This document shows, one piece after another, positions 1 to 4,672 of a DNA stretch of 9,738 nucleotides. Under the pieces are notes generated by a model. The model saw only the letters and a list, made by a program, of their open reading frames with translations. It was not told the origin of the DNA and made no database searches. A program made the position numbers and the translations under genes. The stretch's first letter is position 1; each line of letters starts with the position of its first letter. Origin of the DNA: Candidatus Omnitrophota bacterium (GTDB lineage: Bacteria > Omnitrophota > Omnitrophia > Omnitrophales > Aquincolibacteriaceae); the NCBI GenBank assembly GCA_023819025.1, contig JAMWDC010000058.1, positions 1-9,738 of the forward strand. The letters run 5' to 3'.

Positions 1-698
1 CCCAAATTTTGAATACCCTCTTTTATTTCATGATGGGTATTGTTTGACCCAAGATGGTATTCCATTGCAAGATGTTTTACAGAACGCCAAGATTTGTAAT
101 CAGCTAACAACCCCCATTCGGCTCCTTCGCAATCCACCTTTGCGAGGTCGACTTCATTGCCAAGTCGTGCGATTGCGGTACGTAGCGATGTTTGTACGAT
201 CTTGCCGTTATTGTCTAACTGTGTTTTGGTGAGACAACTCTCCTTGTTAATTTCTAAATGCACCTTCCCTTCGTTTAGCCCCACGGCTTCCATAAAATAG
301 TTAAATTTCACTGTACGAGCATGGGCATCAAGATATATTTGAAGGTGTGGGTTGGGTTCGTAGACATGTATCGTTGCCCCTTTCTCCCTGCGGGGGGGCA
401 ACTCTATCAAAATTCCTTCTACAAATCATGCGACATCTTTCAGCTTAACATTGGGAATACGCTTGACGGATTTATCGCATTTTCTCAGTTTCTGCAGTCC
501 ATAACAATCATCGAGCAAGTTCTCGACAAATGCGACTTTTACACTTAGATCGTCCAAAGGTGCTTTAAGAAAAACCTTTGTGCTGCAAACGATAACATTA
601 GAAGGAATATTGAAATTTTTGCTTCTCGTAAATTTGAATCCCAATTTACGAGCACGAATAATCCTAAATAATAGTGCACGGATTCTTTTCCCCGTCAT
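1..698 (-). pseudogene. FkbM-family SAM methyltransferase, decayed, C-terminus beyond window
   Basis: The reading frame starts at ATG 698 and stays in one frame to the window edge, but is broken by an in-frame TGA at 426-428. FkbM enzymes are SAM-dependent methyltransferases often found in polysaccharide clusters. The N-terminal half carries LGFKFTRSKNF, a PSNVIV strand and FVENLLDDCYGLQKLRK. After the TGA come ATIHVYEPNPH (around 340-376, the acidic strand-2 motif that contacts SAM ribose), YFMEAVGL, then EVDLAKVDCEGAEW (around 114-155) and HLAMEYHLGSNNTHHE, all typical FkbM signatures. Between the CYGL and YEPNP blocks the glycine-rich DxGANxG SAM loop expected of the family is not recognisable in any minus frame; unrelated residues and the stop occupy its place. 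The gene therefore looks inactivated by replacement of its SAM-binding core. It lies downstream of the flippase in the same direction and is visibly AT-rich. No Shine-Dalgarno sequence is evident before 698. Confidence 0.8.
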
Positions 699-763
699 GA
701 TAAATGCGCGGAAATATAAGGTTTCCCGAAACCAATCTCAACCTGTTAAATAATTGGGCTTGA

Positions 764-785
764 TTTGAAAGGTATCTCTTTCAAA
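764..785 (-). terminator. Hairpin just downstream of flippase, possible weak terminator
   Basis: TTTGAAAG (764-771) and CTTTCAAA (778-785) form a perfect 8-bp stem with a 6-nt loop, starting 6 bp past the flippase stop. The stem is AT-rich and no T-tract follows on the minus strand, so it is at best a weak terminator; it may simply be an mRNA-end structure. The rest of the 699-791 gap shows nothing else. Confidence 0.35.
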
Positions 786-791
786 ACGGCA

Positions 792-2060
792 CTATGCCGC
801 GCGGCACCTTTCCCACTTGCAAAGCAATATTGCAAATAAAACTGCATCGACTATCAACATGCTGGCTGCAATTAAGCTGTTAAAGATCAATCCATCCAGT
901 GTATCTTTTACGCCATGACCCGCGAGAAACAAAATTTGAATCCCTATCCCGACGGCAATAGTCCACGATTGCCCCCGGGTATAACCCTGCGCAATGCGCA
1001 TCGTGAAGATAACAGCATCAAATAAACTGATCAGAGAGCATACCAATGCAACGGGCAACTCGGCTGTGAAATTTTTATAATTTTCCCCCAGGATTATCAA
1101 CCACCATTGGGGGAAAGCCAAAGAGCTTATCAAGACCAGAGCGGAGATAAAAGACAGAAAAAGGATGACCTGTAATCCTTTTTCAATGTAAGTTTTTTTA
1201 TCCTGAATACGCGCAAAGTAAGGGTGAATAAAAAAAGGGTTGAGCAATAAAATCAATGACAAGATTTGTCCTAACCGGCTCAGGGCCCCAACTTGTGCAA
1301 TTGAGGCGACATATCCAAAAATACTGAGTAAAAAAATCGAAATCTGTCCCTGAAACATATAAAAAATATTATGCGCGATCAAAGGCCGGATAAATTTTTT
1401 TAGAACCGCCTCCTGTTCGAGACTTGGAGTTACTACTTCCTGCATATAAGGGCGGCATTTACCATTCAGAATAGCATTCGTCATACCAAACCCCAGAAGA
1501 TTGATAATCAATACATTAATTGCGTAAGGCCATGCCGGGCAAACCGCCAGAACCATGACCAGACGAAGGATGGCACCACCTCCTGACGAATAGGTGAGCC
1601 CTTTGGTATCCTGATGGATATATAGAACCGACCCCCTCAAATTGATCCCTTGTTGAAACCAATTACTTAATAAAACAATACAAATGCAGAGAGAAACATA
1701 ATTCAAAGACCAGTGGTGCCTTCCCGTCATAAGAGGCATCAAAACAACTACGAGGATGGACATAAAAAAATACAATTGCCTGCGGTATTTTTGCGCTGTC
1801 TTAAAAATCGTACCAAGCTTATAAGAATCATCTTTGACCTGTGACCCAAATGTTATTAAGGCCTGCGACAGCCCCATATCCGAACCGATGTTGCCTATTG
1901 TCAAAAGGACATTGGCGATAAGATAGAAAGCGTATTCTTCGAGGGATAAAAACCGCAGAATCAAAAAGCCTGTGACAAGGTTAATCAACTGGGCAAGCCC
2001 TTGTCCTGCCAAAAACTTGGTCAGCAGAAATGTCCAGTATTGAATCCGATTAAGATTCAT
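792..2060 (-). CDS. Wzx-like oligosaccharide flippase (MATE/MOP superfamily)
   Basis: This is a 422-residue polytopic inner-membrane protein that would translocate a lipid-linked oligosaccharide across the cytoplasmic membrane. The N-terminus has the flippase pattern: a first helix (LINLVTGFLILRFLSLEEYAFYLIANVLL) followed by GSDMGLSQALITFGS, like the 'LG...YG.......g.g...al.r' start of polysaccharide_synt proteins. About twelve hydrophobic segments alternate with short charged loops, as in the MOP fold, and the length is typical. A TTG at 2106-2108 extends the frame by 16 codons, but that stretch lies in a foreign glycosyltransferase fragment; ATG 2060 with GAACGAGG about 8 nt upstream is preferred. 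It is now separated from the other minus-strand genes by the MntA/HepT and ATPase insertions, so it may have lost its original promoter. Substrate cannot be read from sequence. Family assignment is firm; the partner glycan is inferred from context. Confidence 0.85.
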   Translation of the reverse strand: MNLNRIQYWTFLLTKFLAGQGLAQLINLVTGFLILRFLSLEEYAFYLIANVLLTIGNIGSDMGLSQALITFGSQVKDDSYKLGTIFKTAQKYRRQLYFFMSILVVVLMPLMTGRHHWSLNYVSLCICIVLLSNWFQQGINLRGSVLYIHQDTKGLTYSSGGGAILRLVMVLAVCPAWPYAINVLIINLLGFGMTNAILNGKCRPYMQEVVTPSLEQEAVLKKFIRPLIAHNIFYMFQGQISIFLLSIFGYVASIAQVGALSRLGQILSLILLLNPFFIHPYFARIQDKKTYIEKGLQVILFLSFISALVLISSLAFPQWWLIILGENYKNFTAELPVALVCSLISLFDAVIFTMRIAQGYTRGQSWTIAVGIGIQILFLAGHGVKDTLDGLIFNSLIAASMLIVDAVLFAILLCKWERCRAA

Positions 2061-2181
2061 ACCGGCGCCTCGTTCGCATTGGAACGACACACATAATTTG
2101 GCTCGCAATCACGGGGATGCCGCGGGCCATGGCCTCTAGAAACACGATTTCAAATCCTTTATCGTTCGGGGACATAAGCTA
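2050..2181 (-). pseudogene. Fragment of GT4 glycosyltransferase (central EX7E region)
   Basis: A minus-strand frame reads MSPNDKGFEIVFLEAMARG followed by IPVIASQ, the donor-binding motif region of GT4 glycosyltransferases, then runs into unrelated sequence and stops at 2050-2052. Around 2180 the homology changes frame (upstream codons read MFSL). Nucleotides 2101-2158 match 4863-4920 in the intact glycosyltransferase at 52 of 58 positions, in the same orientation. The rest of this gene is missing on both sides: the flippase lies on one side and mntA on the other. The fragment is homologous but not identical to the intact copy, so it comes from a paralog or a donor allele. Confidence 0.75.
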
Positions 2182-2191
2182 AACATTTCAT

Positions 2192-2246
2192 GAGACAGTC
2201 TGCTGGAGACAGTCTGCTTGACAAAAAAGTTGATTGATTCTAAGCT
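2192..2246 (+). promoter_or_regulatory. Candidate mntA promoter with tandem palindromic repeats
   Basis: Two copies of GAGACAGTCTGCT (2192-2204 and 2206-2218) lie 14 bp apart; each contains the near-palindrome AGACAGTCT. The second copy runs into a perfect -35 hexamer TTGACA (2218-2223). At a 17-bp spacing the -10 would be TAAGCT (2241-2246), a poor match that lies in the palindrome TAAGCTTA. Such repeats next to -35 could be operators for autoregulation by the TA complex, but this is inference. No strong Shine-Dalgarno precedes ATG 2256. Confidence 0.4.
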
Positions 2247-2255
2247 TAAGTTGAA

Positions 2256-2720
2256 ATGAACGTAGATAAATCCAATATTCCAGACATCAAAGAGAAATTG
2301 GCGGCTTTTTTCGAGACGCGCGAGGAGGTGATATCCGCGTATCTTTTCGGATCGGTTGTCAGCGATCGCGCGACCCTGGTCAGCGATATTGACATTGCCG
2401 TCGCTTGTGATTTCAGCTGCGTTCGCGAGTCGCAATACCCTTATGGTTATCAAGCCGGGCTTACCAGTCATTTGATGCATTTGCTGGGATCGAACCGGGT
2501 TGATCTCGTCCTTCTTAACGAGGCAAGCCCCACGCTCAAACATAGGATCTTCACCCGTGGAACTCTGGTATTTTGCCGAAATCCTGAATTTGAAAAACAG
2601 GCTTTCGTTCGTGCCTTTCATGAATACCAAGATACGGCACGCTTGAGGAAAATTCAGTTCTTCTACTTAAAACGTTATTTGAAATCCTTAGGAGAAACAC
2701 GCGTCCATGGTGGACCTTGA
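2256..2720 (+). CDS. mntA: MntA-type minimal nucleotidyltransferase (antitoxin)
   Basis: A 154-residue cytoplasmic MNT-fold protein. It shows an exact GSX10DXD catalytic motif: G32-S33, then D44-I-D46 (LFGSVVSDRATLVSDIDIAV), and a third likely metal-binding aspartate D83 in RVDLVLL. In characterised MNT/HEPN modules, MntA transfers AMP from ATP to the tyrosine of the HEPN toxin's RX4HXY motif and so silences its RNase activity; the same chemistry is expected here because both partner motifs are intact. The last 14 bp overlap the start of hepT, so the two genes are translationally coupled and antitoxin comes first. Only one plausible start (ATG 2256) exists. The strand is opposite to the surrounding polysaccharide genes, and glycosyltransferase fragments lie on both sides, which indicates insertion. 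Confidence 0.9.
   Translation: MNVDKSNIPDIKEKLAAFFETREEVISAYLFGSVVSDRATLVSDIDIAVACDFSCVRESQYPYGYQAGLTSHLMHLLGSNRVDLVLLNEASPTLKHRIFTRGTLVFCRNPEFEKQAFVRAFHEYQDTARLRKIQFFYLKRYLKSLGETRVHGGP
2690..2694 (+). promoter_or_regulatory. hepT ribosome binding site inside mntA
   Basis: AGGAG at 2690-2694 lies 12 nt before ATG 2707 and within the mntA coding region. It supports that start and independent or coupled initiation of the toxin gene. Confidence 0.6.
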
Positions 2721-3129
2721 AATTGTCCGATCGCGGCTCGATTCCATACGAGAAATGCTCGATATCCTCCGCCGCCATCAAAAACTCGCTCGGGAAGTTT
2801 TCCTTTCGAACCGGGATATCCAGCTTGCGGTTGAGCACGCATTCTTCATCGCGATCCAAAGTCTTCTTGATCTGGGCAGCCACATCCTAGCCGACATGGG
2901 GATTAAAAGTATCGCTGACTATCGGGATGTAATCCTCAAACTCGGCGAGGCAAAAGTCTTGCCGTCTCAGTTCACTCAAACAATAGTCGATATGGCTGGG
3001 TTCCGCAACCGCCTGATCCACGAATATCAAGATACAGATCCTCGGAAAATTTATGAATTTCTCCAGAACCGGCTTGGAGATTTTGAAGAGTTTATGCGCC
3101 ACATTCGCGACCACTTTCATATTTTGTGA
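2707..3129 (+). CDS. hepT: HepT-type HEPN ribonuclease toxin (DUF86)
   Basis: A 140-residue all-helical HEPN protein of the HepT/DUF86 family. The RX4HXY motif is intact: R100-NRLI-H105-E-Y107 within AGFRNRLIHEYQDTD. R and H form the metal-independent RNase site at the dimer interface; Y107 is the expected target of AMPylation by MntA. Other family features are FFIAIQSLLDLGSHI (helix 2) and the amphipathic C-terminal helix. ATG 2707 overlaps mntA by 14 bp. The 3' end is unusual: from the last codons onward the sequence is a perfect 76-bp repeat found again at 4663-4738, and a glycosyltransferase C-terminal fragment is encoded antisense to its last 38 bp. The toxin activity itself is inferred from the family; the module may act in phage defence or plasmid-type stabilisation. 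Confidence 0.9.
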   Translation: MVDLEIVRSRLDSIREMLDILRRHQKLAREVFLSNRDIQLAVEHAFFIAIQSLLDLGSHILADMGIKSIADYRDVILKLGEAKVLPSQFTQTIVDMAGFRNRLIHEYQDTDPRKIYEFLQNRLGDFEEFMRHIRDHFHIL

Positions 3130-3253
3130 TGCCCGATACGATAGCAAACAACCGCTCCCGAAAATTTTCATAGGAAAAATAATCAAGCCCTTTAGAGATT
3201 ACTCCCCGTAGCCGTTTTAGCTCTTCCAGTAGAGTTCGCTGCTTACCGGTGAT
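3092..3253 (-). pseudogene. C-terminal fragment of a GT4 glycosyltransferase
   Basis: On the minus strand this reads TLLEELKRLRGVISKGLDYF, then SYENFRERLFAIVSGITKYE, and ends at TAA 3092-3094 after residues antisense to hepT. The part from KGLDYF to GITKYE is identical to the C-terminus of the intact glycosyltransferase (4635-4740). Upstream of the repeat the protein is similar in pattern (I.E.LKR..R.I) but clearly diverged, and a TGA at 3254-3256 closes the frame. It is thus a truncated relative rather than a plain duplicate. Confidence 0.7.
3120..3195. repeat. 76-bp perfect direct repeat, copy 1
   Basis: Identical base for base to 4663-4738, same orientation. It begins in the last codons of hepT (ATTTTGTGA) and covers the glycosyltransferase C-terminal coding sequence on the minus strand. 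The two copies bracket the ATPase gene, so recombination between them would remove about 1.54 kb and leave hepT directly against the glycosyltransferase. Confidence 0.95.
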
Positions 3254-3289
3254 TCATTCCTGGTGCGGTAGGTTTCGAGTTCTGCCCTC

Positions 3290-3328
3290 AAATTGTCGAA
3301 TATATTTGACAATTTATTGGGAAATTGT
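3290..3328 (+). promoter_or_regulatory. Operator-like palindrome over the ATPase promoter
   Basis: AAATTGTC (3290-3297) and GACAATTT (3308-3315) are exact inverted copies around the self-palindromic core AATATATT; 24 of the 26 positions from 3290 to 3315 are symmetric. A third half-site AAATTGT (3322-3328) pairs with ACAATTT (3309-3315) across a 6-bp spacer, making a second overlapping dyad. The -35 hexamer lies inside the first dyad and the -10 touches the third half-site, so a bound protein would block RNA polymerase. The regulator is unknown; the winged-helix segment of the ATPase itself is one possibility. Confidence 0.65.
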
Positions 3329-3333
3329 ATACT
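3306..3333 (+). promoter_or_regulatory. Strong sigma-70-type promoter of the ATPase gene
   Basis: TTGACA (3306-3311), a 16-bp spacer and TATACT (3328-3333) nearly match the consensus. Transcription would start near 3340, only a few bases before ATG 3343, giving an almost leaderless mRNA. No Shine-Dalgarno sequence is visible, in agreement with this. Confidence 0.7.
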
Positions 3334-3342
3334 TTACTGGAC

Positions 3343-4629
3343 ATGGATGCAAAGATCGAAGAACTTCTCCATAAGTCGAATCCTTGGTGGCATAAGAAGG
3401 AGTTTCAAGCCCAGCTTGGTCTTCCGCGGCATGCCTATGTCGAGAGAATTTCGAAGGCATTTTCCATTCGGGAAATCAAGGTCCTCTACGGTGTCCGGCG
3501 TTCGGGCAAAAGCACCTTGCTTTACCAGATCATCCGCAAGCTCCTCGATCAAGGCATTCCTCCTCAAAACATTGCCTTAGTCAATCTTGAAAACAACCTC
3601 TTCGCTCCGTGGATCGCTCAACGGGATTTCCTGGACCGCCTCTTCGAGACGATTGTGACCCTCCATAATCCTCAGGGAAAGGTCTTTCTGTTCCTTGACG
3701 AAATCCAGGAAGCCCCCTTTTGGGAAAAATGGGTAACGAAAATGTATGAACAAAAGTCCCCTCTCCAAATCACGGTGACCGGGTCCTCTTCCAGTATGCA
3801 GTCGACCGAACTTGCTACCCTTCTGACCGGCCGCAACCTTTCTTTTGAAATCAAGCCCCTCAATTTTCAAGAATACCTCTTTTTTAAAACAGGTCATCTT
3901 TATGAAAAAAAAGATTACGATGAGATGCTGGACCAAAAGACCGAACTCGCCCACTACTTCGAGCGATACCTCCAGGAAGGAGGATTTCCAGGTATCGTTT
4001 TAACACAAGATGAAACATTGAAAGAAAACCTTCTCAAGCAGTACTTTCAAGATATCCTTTACCGCGATCTGGTCCGCAAATATGAAGTCCGACATCCGGT
4101 GAAGCTGGAAAATTTGGCTTTCTATCTGGCCTCGAATATCGGGCGGGCCCTAAGTTACCGTAAGATATCGGCCACCATGGGTCTTGCCGTCGATACCCTG
4201 AAGGAATACCTGTCCCATTTTGAAAGGGCCGGGCTTTTTTCCTTTCTGGGACCATTTACTTTCTCTTCGAAAGCAAAACTCAGGGAAGTACATAATAGGA
4301 AAATTTACATTGCCGACCACGGCCTCAGGAACGTTGCGGCGCTTGGTTCGGGCCGTGACACTGGATTTACCGTGGAAAATTTAGTCTTCCACAAGCTGAA
4401 GGGCGAAAAACTCCTGGGATACACGGAGGCACCCGAAATCGACTTCGCATTTTCCCGAGCCGGCATCCATCTTATCCAAGTCTGTTACGAGGAGGATTTC
4501 CCGCCAAGGGAACTGGAGGCCTTCGAGAAACTTCGGCTAAACCGCAAAGTCAACATTCTCATTTCTAAAAATACTTATCAACCCGTGGGAAAAATCAAGA
4601 TCTTGCCTGCTTGGTATTATCTGCTTTGA
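3343..4629 (+). CDS. AAA-family ATPase with DUF4143 C-terminal domain
   Basis: A 428-residue protein of the widespread AAA_14/DUF4143 type, function mostly unknown. The N-terminal ATPase has Walker A GVRRSGKST (about residues 50-58), Walker B VFLFLDEIQ (D119, E120) and the conserved TGSSSS sensor stretch (about 146). The middle has the family's YLQEGGFPG block, then a winged-helix-like segment (about 255-305, LSYRKISATMGLAVDTLKEYLSHFERAGL). The C-terminal DUF4143 part has a PD-(D/E)XK-like strand pair, EIDFAFSRAGIHLIQVCYE, with E365 and D367 present but Q-x-C where E-x-K would be needed, so nuclease activity is doubtful. A TTG at 3325 is possible, but it lies within the promoter; ATG 3343 is preferred. 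It ends 5 bp from the convergent fusion gene, directly on a hepT remnant. Role inferred only loosely: accessory or defence-like cargo. Confidence 0.9.
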   Translation: MDAKIEELLHKSNPWWHKKEFQAQLGLPRHAYVERISKAFSIREIKVLYGVRRSGKSTLLYQIIRKLLDQGIPPQNIALVNLENNLFAPWIAQRDFLDRLFETIVTLHNPQGKVFLFLDEIQEAPFWEKWVTKMYEQKSPLQITVTGSSSSMQSTELATLLTGRNLSFEIKPLNFQEYLFFKTGHLYEKKDYDEMLDQKTELAHYFERYLQEGGFPGIVLTQDETLKENLLKQYFQDILYRDLVRKYEVRHPVKLENLAFYLASNIGRALSYRKISATMGLAVDTLKEYLSHFERAGLFSFLGPFTFSSKAKLREVHNRKIYIADHGLRNVAALGSGRDTGFTVENLVFHKLKGEKLLGYTEAPEIDFAFSRAGIHLIQVCYEEDFPPRELEAFEKLRLNRKVNILISKNTYQPVGKIKILPAWYYLL

Positions 4630-4672
4630 AGAATTCATACGCTACATGCGCGAGTATTTTCGTATTTTGTGA
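4625..4672 (+). pseudogene. hepT 3'-end remnant (second, divergent copy)
   Basis: In the frame ending at TGA 4670-4672 the sequence reads FEEFIRYMREYFRIL and stop. The end of the intact HepT reads FEEFMRHIRDHFHIL and stop: 9 of 15 residues agree and the substitutions are conservative, after which the 76-bp perfect repeat begins. The rest of this hepT is missing; the ATPase stop codon overlaps its first bases. It shows that a second MNT/HEPN module, or another allele, once stood here and was replaced. Confidence 0.75.

Noticed and set aside
426..428. In-frame TGA read as an amino acid (recoding)
   Set aside because: Every other gene in the window ends or continues normally with TGA as stop, and the sequence around it has also lost the SAM motif, so decay is simpler.
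2106..2108. TTG as flippase start codon
   Set aside because: It lies inside the glycosyltransferase fragment; ATG 2058-2060 has a better ribosome site and matches the usual flippase N-terminus.
2191..2219. Tandem GAGACAGTCTGCT repeat as a CRISPR array
   Set aside because: Only two units with a 1-bp gap and no spacers.
2136..2630. Long minus-strand open frame across mntA
   Set aside because: It is antisense to the MNT gene, whose catalytic motifs are clear on the plus strand; its product resembles no protein family.
4438..4490. Active PD-(D/E)XK nuclease at the end of the DUF4143 ATPase
   Set aside because: The acidic residues are present but the E-x-K pair is Q-x-C, so catalysis is not supported.
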